The translations under genes were made by a program, and so were the position numbers. From Ridgeia piscesae (Eukaryota > Annelida > Polychaeta > Sabellida > Siboglinidae): a stretch of DNA of 64,000 bases. Positions within the stretch are counted from its first letter, which is position 1. Each line of letters opens with the position of its first letter. The DNA is taken from contig JAODUO010000866.1 in the NCBI GenBank assembly GCA_025642075.2, positions 138,984 to 202,983 of the forward strand. The letters are read 5' to 3'. The notes under the pieces are model-generated. The model was given only the letters and a program-made list of their open reading frames with translations. It made no database searches and was not told the DNA's origin. Shown here one piece after another: positions 37,183-50,200 of this stretch.

Positions 37183-39905
37183 TGCTTTTAAATAAAATAA
37201 AAAACAATCTCATAATGTTAGTAATATAATTATATTCTGCACAGATATACATTATGATTGTAATTAACACATGCAACACTGACCTCAACATTATTAAATA
37301 TATTTCAAAGAATGTTTCCTATATTTTGCAGGAATTGGACGAAAAGTTGCAATAATTAACCTGGACCCTGCCAATGATATTCTTCCATACAAATGTGACA
37401 TTGACGTCTCTGATCTTATCACTCTGTCGGACGTAATGGACTGCTTGAAGCTCGGACCCAATGGAGGTCTCATTTACTGTATGGAATACTTGGAGAAGAA
37501 CTTTGACTGGCTGCTAGAAAAACTAAACCGACTCAAAGACTGCTACGTGCTGTTCGACTGTCCCGGTCAGGTTGAACTGTACACACATCACAGCTCAGTG
37601 CGGAATGTGTTTTCACGACTGACGAAGGCAAAACACCAGCTGGCAGCAGTGCATTTGGTGGATTCGCACTACTGTAGTGACCCGTCAAAGTTTATTGCAA
37701 TATTATTGACGTCTCTCAGTACAATGCTACAGGTTGAGTTGCCTCACATCAATATCCTCTCAAAGGCTGACCTCATTGAATGTTACGGAAGATTGCCATT
37801 TAATCTGGACTTTTTCACCGAGGTCTTGGATATGACCTATTTGATTGACTTGCTGCAGGTAACATTAAAATTTAAATTATTCAAGTTTTTTTGCATTATT
37901 TTAATTATAATTTTTTTTCTCTACTCTGTGTTTATATACCGGATAAATTATTCAAGTTATACAAAATGCCTCTACTCTGTATATTGATATAAGTCACATA
38001 GCATAATTTTAGACATAGAAAATGCAGCCTTTAGAGTACATGTTAGCGACACATAAACTGTATAAATCTGTTTGATTCTAGTTAAATATCTTGACCACTT
38101 CTGCTCAGTGCTGATTGTTTTAAATAAACTTTTAATGAACCACAATTTTTTTCATTGACATTTTAGTAATTATTATCTATTTACAAATATTAGCCTTCTT
38201 ATTAAGCATGATATATTGGTCAAAAAGTTTATATTAAGCAGAGTGCAGTAATAGAATTAAGTCCATTCTGTGTGTTTCCACCTAGGATGATCCATTCTTT
38301 AAGAAGTTCAAGAGGTTGAATGAAGCAATGGCTGGCATTGTGGAAGACTACAGTCTTGTGTCTTTTGTGGCACTCACGGTGAAGGTAAGGTGGTCATTAA
38401 AAGGTGACAGGTGCAATGGTCAGAATGAGAGTATTGGCAGAAAACTATGGCTCGCATCCACTGTCATTTTTGAGCTTGGTTAATTAAATCTGTTTGCATT
38501 TCACTTTGGTATATAAAAGGTTTTGGGGGGTATGATATTCGTTTAGTTGGTTTAGGGACAAATTCACTTTTTTGGCCCTTGTGTGTTTAATAAAAATTTG
38601 TATACAGAGTTGGAGTAAAATAGGAATTCAAACAAAGAGAATGTCAGCCATGACTGAAATTGTTTTGCAGATTTGTTATACAAAAATAAATATTTGATCA
38701 CCTATTTTTGTATTGTTATGTTAGGTTCTGTTAGCTATGAAGCCAGTAAAGCTTGCAAATATTAAATTTCAACTCCATATAATGGACCAACTGTATTTTG
38801 TTGTTTTAATGTATTGTTGGCATTTTTGTTTGTTGCATGATTCGTTGTCATCTCCTAAAAAATTATTTGGTATCTCCTTATCCCAACACGACCACTGAAC
38901 AGTTGTGAACATCAACTTGTACTCAGCATCTTTACAGGTTCTTGCATTAACACACATGTCCATAACAGCATCAGTAACACAGGTAGTGACAATGAAGCTT
39001 ACATCTTCTGGTTTCTACTGTTTAGCTGTACTTTGTATGTCATCAGCCACCGTGAAATGAGTACATGTATTAAGGTCTAACATTCTGCGTGTGAACCATA
39101 ACATTAACAAGTGCGTGTCATGATCCATCAGTTCTGTGTTTATAAGGTAGGCAAGTCTGCAATTTTGCGTACCTTATAATCTCACCTTGTAATATTCAAT
39201 TTGCTATCCTCAGTAAAATTAATAATCCCCCAATTAAACGACAACATCAGTCAAACTGATCTTGTTTCTCTTAACTTCCTTTCAACTTAATACAGACTTT
39301 GATGTGGCAGGACACATTTGACCTTGTAACTGAACGTTTGGAGTATAGATAATATGATATAATATAGATAATATGAAATAAAACCCTGTGCTATCATGTT
39401 GAACCATAGCCAGGTTCATTCACTCTACACTGCACAAATTCACTCGGCTATATGAGTATCTGGCTATAGACATATATGGATATTTGTGTGTGAACCGTTT
39501 TGTGCATTACTTGTAATGTGGCAATGTTTCCTGAGAAGTCCTGATGATGTTGAACAGGTCTGCCAGCGAGTAAACTGTAACTTTAGCAGTCCTAAGGACA
39601 AAATACAGTGTTGTATGATAACTCACCTGTACCTGTCCTTCCTGTTGTCTCAGGACAAGGAGTGTATGCTGCGAGTGACGAGAGCCGTGGACAAGGCCAA
39701 TGGCTACATGTTTGGTGACCTGGAAGAGAGGAACCTTCAGTCGCTCATGTCCTGTGCAGTCGGGGCAGAGTTCGAGTACGAGAAGATTGCAAGTGTGCAG
39801 GAGAAGTACATGACGACAGACACGTCAGTGACACCCGACACGTCAGTGACTCCTGACATGTCTGGGAATCTCGACACAGCCATACACATGGATTGTGACA
39901 CATGA
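36349..39905 (+). CDS. GPN2: GPN-loop GTPase 2 (4 exons, 318 aa)
   Basis: GPN2 is a GTPase needed for assembly and nuclear import of RNA polymerases II and III. Exons: 36349-36427, 37332-37858, 38286-38384, 39654-39905 (stop TGA). The phases sum to 318 codons plus stop; human GPN2 has 310. Motifs: P-loop GPPGSGKTT (residues 8-16), INLDPAND (35-42) as the switch-like segment, the diagnostic Gly-Pro-Asn insertion (68-70, in LGPNGG), G3 motif DCPGQ (102-106), and G4 motif SKAD (170-173). The conserved HLVDSHYC follows G3 as in the family. The C-terminus ends with a short Ser/Thr/Asp/Pro near-repeat ([13 protein letters not shown]) not expected in the core fold. The start was chosen because the P-loop begins seven residues later, as in all GPN proteins; an upstream in-frame ATG at 36244 was not chosen. 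AATAAA lies at 40236, 331 nt after the stop. Confidence 0.96.
37114..37177. repeat. (TA)n microsatellite
   Basis: About 31 TA units in GPN2 intron 1. Confidence 0.96.
39419..39600 (+). repeat. SINE-like dispersed repeat, copy 3
   Basis: Matches copy 1 over the whole block order: CACTCTACACTGCACAAATT, CACTCGGCTATATGAGTATC, GATATTTGTGTGTGAA, ATGTTTCCTGAGAAG and GCGAGTAAACTGTAAC. It ends about 55 bp before GPN2 exon 4. Confidence 0.6.
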
Positions 39906-40868
39906 GTATGCGAGAACAGGAGTTGGACTCAAGTTTAAAGTTGCATTCTGAAGTTACCGACTTTTAAACGTATATTTCCAATGAATCAAAGTACTATAGC
40001 ACTATCCGCAACATCAGGTAAACTTTCTTTCACATACACTGCAAATTTAAACAAAAGACAAATTATTATGTTCATGTTTATTATTCTGTTGGCTGGATCG
40101 AGAGTTTGTCATTTTGCAAAACCATAATCTATTGAATAACATAAATGATATATATATATATATACTGTATATGTGTAATTATAAACACATACTGTATATA
40201 TGTATAATTATAAACATATATAACAGGTATATTATAATAAATATTGATTTTGTACATACACTTAGAAATGGTAGTTAAACTCAGAATGCAACTTCACTAG
40301 GCAGCAATACTGCTCTGCTATATTCCGAGTGGAGAAGTATCACCCCCGGAGACAGTGTGTGTCTGTCTGTCCTTCTGCTGTCACTGTCAGGAACCATGAG
40401 TAGTGCCATAGGGCGGCATCGACCAGAACTCTCTAGAGATAGGCATTGCCTCTCAGGTCATGGAAAATTGATTTCATTTAAAATCACATTTTGTGTAATA
40501 AATTTGCAACAAATGTTTCATACTGTGTTACCATTCTATGTGACTTGGCTGTTGAACTTCTGTAACGTCTTGTTTATCCACACACTTTGGTTCCCAAGGT
40601 TTTTGTCAGAATAACGAAAGCTGTTAGACACCTTATTATACATGGTATTAAGATGGTTCCTACATAAAATATGAGGATCATGAAACAACAGGATTATTGA
40701 AGACCAAATAAATGATACATGACTATTATATATATATATATGTATGTGTGTAATAACTTGTATAATATATAAGCCTGAAGGAGCATAGGTCCACCATTCC
40801 ATTAGGATAGAATATATAACCTACAAGAAATATTATCTAATTTTTACAATTATTACTATATGCATCCA
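39906..40868. other. GPN2 3' UTR and intergenic DNA
   Basis: AATAAA at 40236 probably ends the GPN2 transcript. Short TA runs are near 40149 and 40732. Nothing else was recognised. Confidence 0.5.
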
Positions 40869-41100
40869 TCACTGCTGTAGTGACCCAGACAAAGGCCTCA
40901 GGATGCCGTTTCTAGATCTGCCTGCCTTGTGCCATCCTCTGTCAGATGGTGCCCTTTAGGCTTCCAATACTTGTCTAGTTCATCTCTCCACCATCTCACC
41001 AGTCTTCCTCTAGTCTAGATTTCCAGGTGATGACATGCGATGTCCATCAGTTCTCATTCTACTGATGTGCCCTGCCCAAATATGTCTTCTAACTTGTTCA
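40869..41100 (-). pseudogene. Non-LTR retrotransposon remnant (ORF2 C-terminus, antisense)
   Basis: On the minus strand the frame reads IWAGHISRMRTDGHRMSSPG, then, after stops, TGEMVER and, shifted, DRGWHKAGRSRNG ending QQ-stop-WM. The order WAGHxxRM ... RxxxRW(W/R)xxL ... W-x-x-A-x-DRxxW ... QQW is the C-terminus of RTE-like LINE ORF2. Multiple stops; inactive. Confidence 0.6.
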
Positions 41101-42609
41101 GTCACTGACTCGGTACATACATGATGTTTATCATATTTCTTACCATCGTTTATTTGTGCGGCTGCTAGCTTGTTCTTTGCCTAGTTTGTCAAGTGCCCAT
41201 ATTTATTGTGAGCAAGTTCACTTGGATAAAATAATTTACTTGTAAATTAAAGATTCATAATTATCTATCAGTAGATGTAACTTAAATACACCTTAGTTAT
41301 ATATCTAACTGGCTAAAGAAGATACCCATGTTTGTGTGATATTTTGCATTTTATTCATAATATACACAACACACCTGGTCTTCCATAAACTTCATATAGA
41401 TGACATGGTGTCATTATTTGCAATTTTACATTGCAGCAACTCTAAACAATACAGAACTACAGACTTTCTCAGACGTGCGATTGTCTAACCATTATTGACC
41501 CATAGAAACCTTTACGGCTCCATACGCTGTCACTTATGGCTAGATATTTAGATAATACACATTAACATTGTTTTAATACTGTACAATATAATACACTGAT
41601 TTGTACATGGACATTTACAATGTACACTGTCGTTTGTTTAACCAAATGGAATATTTCGGCCAAATGCTGCCATCTTGTAAACTATTTGGTACAGACCATG
41701 ACATAACTATTGTGGTCCACCTAGGTAACTGTAACTTTGTCAGACAATGCAATTAATCCGGACAAGTTTTATAATAAAAGTGACACTGAGGAGTTTCAAG
41801 TAGAATATACAGTTCTCATACTTAACAGCTTATGTTGGTGCATTAAATAGTGACTGAAAATCAATTGGAAATCTTACTTCAGCATGTTGCAAATTATATT
41901 TAATATTCTCGTTGGAGTTGTAAACCTTTATAGAAATGAATAATATATCCTGTCATGAATATACACCATGACACATAGAATGGTTGACTAGGACGGTGAG
42001 GTGGGCTAGGTCAGGTTTCAGTACAGATTCTGTCGCCATGATGGAATCGCTCTGAAACAGAAAATTATCATAAAATCACATTTGTGGATAAACTACAACA
42101 TGTCAGTTACATCGACTGAGCTGGCATACTATTCTCTGAAAAGTGGTTCTCATTAACATAGTATTCTTATCTGCGTGGTGCTATCATAACACGTACAGTT
42201 ATTATATTGTTAATCTATACTTATGCTCAGAACATAAATAAAATTTGAGTAATACATCAAAATAAATATTAATGAGACACTGCATGTTTGCATGACAGGG
42301 CAAATGATAAAATTATAAATACAAGATTATCAACCAAGAATTGCTCTTCTATGTCACAGAGGAACTTTAAATAAAAAAATCATGGAATACAAATTAAATG
42401 TATTGCAACATGCATGTAAATAAAAACAAAACATGTTTGCAAATGTTCAACACAGTTTCACGTCTTACTTTCAGTAGTCCGATTAAAACAAAGAATTTCT
42501 ATAAAAAAAATACAGCATCCTATTACAATATTATTACAACTGAAGCTGGTTTGGCAATGTGACGAAAATAGTTGTGATTGTAAAATACTTGAAGAAACTA
42601 AAGCGCTGG
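41101..42609. other. Downstream flank of CCDC112 (3' UTR or alternative last exon)
   Basis: Mostly unique AT-rich DNA. On the minus strand 42051-41953 is preceded by CTGTTTCAG and is open in phase 0 for 32 codons before TGA (SDSIMATESVLKPDLAHLTV). It could splice from CCDC112 exon 12 in frame. No other feature seen. Confidence 0.35.
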
Positions 42610-43859
42610 TTACTTGTGTGGCATTTGTAGCATGGGACCTCCTCCATCTGCACCTTCTGTAGCTTTGGCCTTCTGTCGCTCCATCCAACCTTTCGTTGGC
42701 TTCAACAGTCTGCTGGCGTCTCGTGGCACATTCACAGACTCCTGGCAGGACAACACAACAATTTGTCACAAAGTACGTTCTGATATAACGCAGTATCCAG
42801 TCCCTCGGACTGCTCAAACTGCCACAGACCTGTTCACTTAAGTATCTTGTTATTATAAATGTCTTAATAATATAATTCAAAGATTCTCGGACACATAGAT
42901 CCATCACTGTTTATAGCAAGGTTGTTCAGTCTTACAGCTGAAAGAAAAACCAATGTGTGGAGTGCACATTGAGAGATGCTTACATGGTCGCCAATAAGTT
43001 TAAGTAGCCTTGGGTCCAGACATGGGGTCAAATACATTTGTATTTGAAAGTATTTAAATACTTTATTTGATGTTTAGGAATTAAAAGTATTTGTATTTAA
43101 ATACTTTCCTAAAGTATTTGACTTGTTCAAATATTTTTTTGTTTATAGCAAGGTGTTCAGTCTTACAGCTGAATGAAAAAGCAATGTGTGGAGTGCACAT
43201 TGAGAGATGCTTACGTGGTCGCCAATAAGTTTAAGTAGCCTTGCTTCTCTCTCCTCCTTTTCCCTTTCTTTTGCTCGAACTTGTTCGATTTTCTTCTTCA
43301 TTAAAGCTTCGTCCTGTCAAATACACGTATCGATGGATTATATTGCCATTAAACATGCCTACTAGATTATATTGTGCTACTAGTAAAAATTAGCACTACA
43401 CATGTATAATATGTCGGACATAAAACACGTAATAGAAGACTACATATTATGTAACACTGCTGCCAAACACATCACAAATGATGGATATCAACACACACAT
43501 GCACGCACACATGCATGCACGCACACACACACATACATGCACACACCACACACACATGCACATATTCATCACATGCGCATGCACGCCCACACCAGACATG
43601 GATGCACGCACACATCACACTCGCACGCACACACATCACATACACACATGCACGCACAAGTGTAAGAGAAACTGACGCGTTCCTGGAAGCGGGCTTTGTT
43701 CTGTCTGATCATCTCCTTCCTCTCAGCCTCACTCATCTTCAACGTAATCAACTCCATCTGGTCCTTCCTCTTTGTCTCTTCTTCCATCTTCAGCTCCAGT
43801 TGCTTCCTCTGCTGCCTGTACGCCTCCATGTACTCTCTCTGAAACACACCTACAGGTAT

Positions 43860-43931
<72 letters not shown>

Positions 43932-43971
43932 TGGTGCGTGCATGTGTGCGTGCTGTGTGTGTGTGTGTGTG

Positions 43972-44002
<31 letters not shown>

Positions 44003-44005
44003 TTG

Positions 44006-44043
<38 letters not shown>

Positions 44044-44155
44044 CAGTGTATATACTGTAATATATATATATATATATTTACATGTATAATATATATATAT
44101 ATATATATCTTATATATACAGTGTATATACTGTAATATATATATATATTTACATG

Positions 44156-44201
<46 letters not shown>

Positions 44202-47200
44202 TTATATGTTTTGCACCAATTAATAAAAAATTCTGACAAATAGAATTTTTTTCTTAATTATACAGGAAAAAACATGAACAAAAAGCACAAAAACCAGAAT
44301 TCAAACATCTTCTTTAGTTTTAATTTGATACAAATTTGAAATCTGGTAATCGGCCATTTCCATACACATAAAATTAGTAATAATCTTTATCGATATAACA
44401 CACAAATGAATTCAACAATACTTAAAAACAGATTGCATTTTGCTTGCCAGATGGCGCCGTAGTAGATATTAGCAGTACCAAATGCTATAGTAGAGATTAA
44501 ACTCAATTATTAAGGTTACTCGTCATTTTCAGTGATTACTCATGACTTATACCAGGTTTTCTCGAGCAGTGTCACATATATACGTACTATTTACAAAGAA
44601 ATCTTCACAAAAATATATCAATATTCTAAATCATTAGCTGCTGTTAATCGATGCAAATGAGCCATTAGAAAACCTACTATACGTAAAACACTTACAGTTT
44701 GTTCAACAGAAAATGTACTATGACAACCGAATATTTAACATTTATTTGGTCAAGGTGGCTGTGAATAAGATTTCACATGAATGTCCAACAAACATTACAC
44801 TAAAATGTTACTAAACTATTTACAACTGCTGATAACCGAGGATAACAAACCAGTTCACCTGCTCCTTGCGTTTCTTCTCCTCCTCCGCTAATGCCTCCTG
44901 TCTCTCCGCCAACTTCCTCTGCTCCTCTTCTGCCTTGGCCAGGTCCTTCTCCAGCTGGAGTCAACAAACCACAGCATTTATTTACCCATCCACCACTTGC
45001 CCTGAGGCCCAGTGCAACGTCTCTCAATGATCAAAGGATAGACGCTGAACATATGGTGGCTTTGTTGTGTGTTTTGTTGACATTTCTGGGCCAAGAGTGA
45101 TTTATTTACGAGAACATAAGGCACAATTTTTACATTGACAACAGGATGTATGTTTGACCTATGGGGGGTGTCATGCCACAGTTGTAATGTAAACCATAAT
45201 ATATGACAAACAATTGTTGAGAAAGGTAACATTTGTTGAAGGTTATGCACATAATTGTGAATGCGACGTAGGTGAATCAATCAATACATTCTCTGTTACT
45301 TTAAAATGTGTAGCTCAAGACGTGAAATTTAACATATGCCAAAGACCATTCGTGAAACTTAGCATTTTAAATATTATATATAACTTCTTTAATATGTATT
45401 TTTTTTTAATAATTATGGTTTAATTACACATTTCTTATTTATTTTATTTATGACTATTACGATTGTATTAGTATTGTTAACTATATATTTTATCTAAAGT
45501 TTTATTGTATATATGTATGTATGTAAAAGTGTTGGGTTATGACGACCCATTGAAAATCACGACTTCTAATATGACATGGTTACCATCAGAAAATATAGCT
45601 TTTACTTACTACTTTGCATCTACCAAGGACCATTCATGAAACTTAGCACCTGGCAAGGACCATTTGTGAAACTTAGCATCTGCCAAGGACCATTTTTGCA
45701 AACAATTACGGTGCAAAAGCTGTCAATTACTGGAATCCTAACTACGAAAAACAATTACAACTCTAGATTTTTATATCAGCTTTAGCAAGTTAATGTTTGA
45801 ACATAATTGTTTTCTGCACTTTGTTATCTTGTTGCAAAGAAATAAACAATCAACATAAAAGATTCTGAGTGTGTTGTTGGTGACGACACTGCCAGTGACA
45901 GACCTTCCAGCGGTGGATGGCCATCTTTGTGTTGTGGATCTCATCCTTCAGATGTGTCAGCCTCTTCGCCTTTGCTTTCTCCTCCTCCTCTACTGCGAGT
46001 TGTTTCATCGCGTCCCTCGCCAGAATCTTCTTCTCGTACTGCTCCGTGAGAAACACATAAAGACACATTTTAGTACACTGTGTGGCTACATGAAATGACA
46101 TTTAATCTACGTTGACAATTTACACGTTTTTATGTTTTGTTTTTTATGGATGCCTAATTTTACAATGTCAATTTAAAATTGTATTTAACATATTTATTTT
46201 ATTGACTTAACTTATTATTTAACTTATTTTAACATATTTATTTAACTTATTTATTTAGCTTATAAGCCTCATATGTATATATTTATTTACATGTTTTATG
46301 TTATTGGCACCTTTCAGCAAGTTTTTAAGCCAGAGACAAATGTTTTCAAATAATAAATAATGACTTTTCTTAATGGATAAATGACCTCCGGGCCAATTAG
46401 CCCACAAAACAAATGTGGTGGGCCATTTCTGTTGTGGATGGATAATTTTTGTAGCGCAATATATTTGTTTACATTGCAGAAGCATCAATCAAGAAAAACA
46501 ACACTTACCATACACTTAAATCATATTTTATCAGGTAGTTTGGGGATAACTAAAAATTTCAGTGGCAGAACATTTCTGCCAACACTGTCTTTGGCTTTGT
46601 TTCAGTATTCATTCAAAAATGATAAATAAATACTGATCATTACAGTCATTATTTGTTTTATTAAGACCTCATTTAATCAGAATTTTATCTAGCTCCTCTG
46701 GTATGTACAATTTTAATGGATAGCTCCAATGATACTATATAATGCCACATTGACATTTGTAGCTATGCCACTTCAGAGAAATAGCAGCCATAGATGCCAG
46801 CAGTTGCAGTCATCAGCAGCAGACTGTAAAACTTAGTTGTTTGTGCCTAAGATATTACTGGGGCACCTTGGGTAAAATAAAAATGATAAATCTATGAGTT
46901 TCGCCACATTTGGTTGTGTCTTGTGTGGCCCTAATTGCAAGATGGCTGCATTGTCAAGGTGACTGTATAGCATGGTACAACTGTACATATTAACTACTTA
47001 CATCCTTCTTTTGTCTCCACTTTTGAATGGCCTCTTTCTTCTTCGCCAGCAGTGATTTATACTCCAGGAACCAGCCAATGTGACGATGGATTTCCTCTTC
47101 TGTCTTAGTTGGTAGCCCAGTCAGAAAGTTTTTCATGGATGGATGACCCTAAAATGCCCAAAAAACATCATACAAAAAAGTTTTACCAAACTGTTTTGAT

Positions 47201-50200
47201 ACCAGTCAGAAAGTAATTTTAGATGGATAACAAACAAACAAACAAACAAACAAACACATTTAACAGAGCTGTTGTCTTGGTAGTCTCAAAAGAAAATGTT
47301 TACAACTGGATGATAAAATAGTACAGGAGCTAGAAATCATCCCTGTACAGGGGAACCAGGAGGAAGAACAGTATAGGAGCTAGACCTCACCCCTGTACAA
47401 GGGAACCAGGAGGAAGAACAGTACAGGAGCTAGACCTCACCCCTGTACAAGGGAACCAGGAGGAAGAACAGTACTGGAGCTAGACCTCACACCTGTACAA
47501 GGGAACCAGGAGGAAGAACAGTACAGGAGCTAGACCTCCCCCTGTACAAGGGAACCAGGAAGAAGAACAGTACAGGAGCTAGACCTCACCCCTGTACAAG
47601 GGAACCAGGAGGAAGAACAGTACAGGAGCTAGACCTCACACCTGTACAAGGGAACCAGGAGGAAGAACAGTACAGGAGCTAGACCTCACCCCTGTACAAG
47701 GGAACCAGGAGGAAGAACAGTACAGGAGCTAGACCTCACCCCTGTACAAGGGAACCAGGAGGAAGAACAGTACAGGAGCTAGACCTCACTCCTGTACAAG
47801 GAACCAGGAGGAAGAACAGTACAGGAGCTAGACCTCACCCCTGTACAAGGAAACCAGGAGGAAGAACAGTACAGGAGCTAGACCTCACCCCTGTACAAGG
47901 GAACCAGGAGGAAGAACAGCACGGGAGCTAGACCTCACCCCTGTACAAGGAACCAGGAGGAAGAACAGTACAGGAGCTAGACCTCACACCTGTACAAGGG
48001 AACCAGGAGGAAGAACAGTACAAGAGCTAGACCTCACCACTGTACAGGGGAACCAGGAGGAAGAACAGAACAGGAGCTAGACCTCACCCCTGTACAAGGA
48101 ACCAGGAGGAAGAACAGTACAGGAGCTAGACCTCACACCTGTACAAGGGAACCAGGAGGAAGAACAGTACAGGAACTAGACCTCACCCCTGTACAGGGGA
48201 ACCAGGAGGAAGAACAGTACAGGAGCTAGACCTCACCCCTGTACAAGGGAACCAGGAGGAAGAACAGTACAGGAGCTAGACCTCACCCCTGTACAAGGGA
48301 ACCAGGAGGAAGAACAGTACAGGAGCTAGACCTCACCCCTGTACAAGGGAACCAGGAGGAAGAACAGTACAGGAGCTAGACCTCACCCCTGTACAAGGGA
48401 ACCAGGAGGAAGAACAGTACAGGAACTAGACCTCACCCCTGTACAAGGGAACCAGGAGGAAGAACAGTACAGGAGCTAGACCTCACCCCTGTACAAGGAA
48501 CCAGGAGGAAGAACAGTACAGGAGCTAGACCTCACACCTGTACAAGGGAACCAGGAGGAAGAACATACAAGGTGAAGTACAGTGACACATTCAGACTGTT
48601 GTTCTTACCTTGTGTGTGTTCTGAATGCGAACAAAGGTGCTGTGGTCGGTGTCGTCCCAGCCTCCTGTTGCACCCCCTGTCTGGTGCATGAACGTCTACA
48701 AAACATAAACAGACACAACTTTATGACCAACATAATAAACACAGCATGACCCCCTCTAAAATGGCCACCTCACTGACCATTACACGATAGCCTCACCTCA
48801 TTAAGCACATGATCTAGATAGAGTGGCTAGTCAGATATCAAAAGAAAAAAACCTAGTGTTTACTATTTACATGTTTAACCGATTAGCACTCAAGTCAGGC
48901 ATTGATGGTCACCCCGAATCTCCTCAGTTCGGCCATAGCCGGTCAGCGAATACAGCACAGCGTTTGAATTTGGTTTACGTGGTTGCATCTAGTGATTAAG
49001 AGATGCAATAAATGTGACACCTATCTAGACATATAACATTAAATTGTGGCTATTTTGGATACTTCCATTCTCAAAAATATTACCGTATTTTCACAAATTT
49101 AACAGCAATAGTTTGTGTTTTTGGACATTTAAAAATGTCCTCCAGCAAGGAGGTTGGCCATGTATACAGCTAAAATGTGTAAAATATTATAATAAATTAT
49201 ACACCAGTGTGTAGATAATTTAATGTTCTTTTAAATAAACCCAAATTGTAGCAATAAAAAGCCAAGCATAAAAAAGTTACACCGCAACAAAGTATTTTGT
49301 TTACAAAAAAATTCAAAATATCTTAGTGTCAATCAAGAAATGGTCAACATATTTTATTTTAAAGTTACAACAACAGTTTTGACACCACTGTGTAGGTACA
49401 TTTATTATCTAAAACATGCTATTGCGAGAATTGAATAATAAAGTCACTAGAGCAAAGAAAATGGTGCAAGCAATATTTTTAAACACCTGGGTCAAATATT
49501 TGAGGATGCAAACTGAGTGCTAATGGGTTAATATTCAATCTGACCGTTTTGTGGGCAAAGTATTCTTCAGGCTTATTCAATGCAATCTGGCAGCCATATT
49601 AATCAACAGCTAGTATCATTAACAACAAAATAAAAACCAACTAGGAACAGACTGAGTCTAACCCAATTAAGAACTAACCCTAACCCAATTAAGAATAAAA
49701 TATAAACCAACAAGGAACAATGTTGTTTCAAACTTAACACAATTACACATCTGAAAAAGTATATTTCTGTGACATGTGATACCTCAAAGCTGTTGATCTC
49801 TGGAGGCAGATCATGCTGGTCAGTTTCCTCCTCCACCAGTGGCGCGGGAACCTTGGTGGGAGGGATGACGTGATGATGTGAATAATTCTGCATCTTCCAA
49901 GACTCTATGCGCTTCTGCAGTGCTGTGATTTCTGCACACAAAGACTTCTCCTCTCCAATCATGTCTTTGTAACTAGAATGACAAGAAAACAGGCAAGCTT
50001 ACCACAGTTCGACTTTTCTCTCACTTTGACATTTCTTTCTCGGGTTGGTGGCAGAGTCATTCACTCATCGTTTACTTCAATTATACAGTACATATACAAA
50101 GGATAAAACAATAAAATAAATATATAATGTGTTATAAAAAAACTATATTTTAAATGTTTTAATAAAAACATATGAAACGTATAAAATTGATAAAAACAAT

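Noticed and set aside
47321..48565. CRISPR-like array appearance of the minisatellites
   Set aside because: Units are contiguous without unique spacers, and the setting is a spliced eukaryotic gene.
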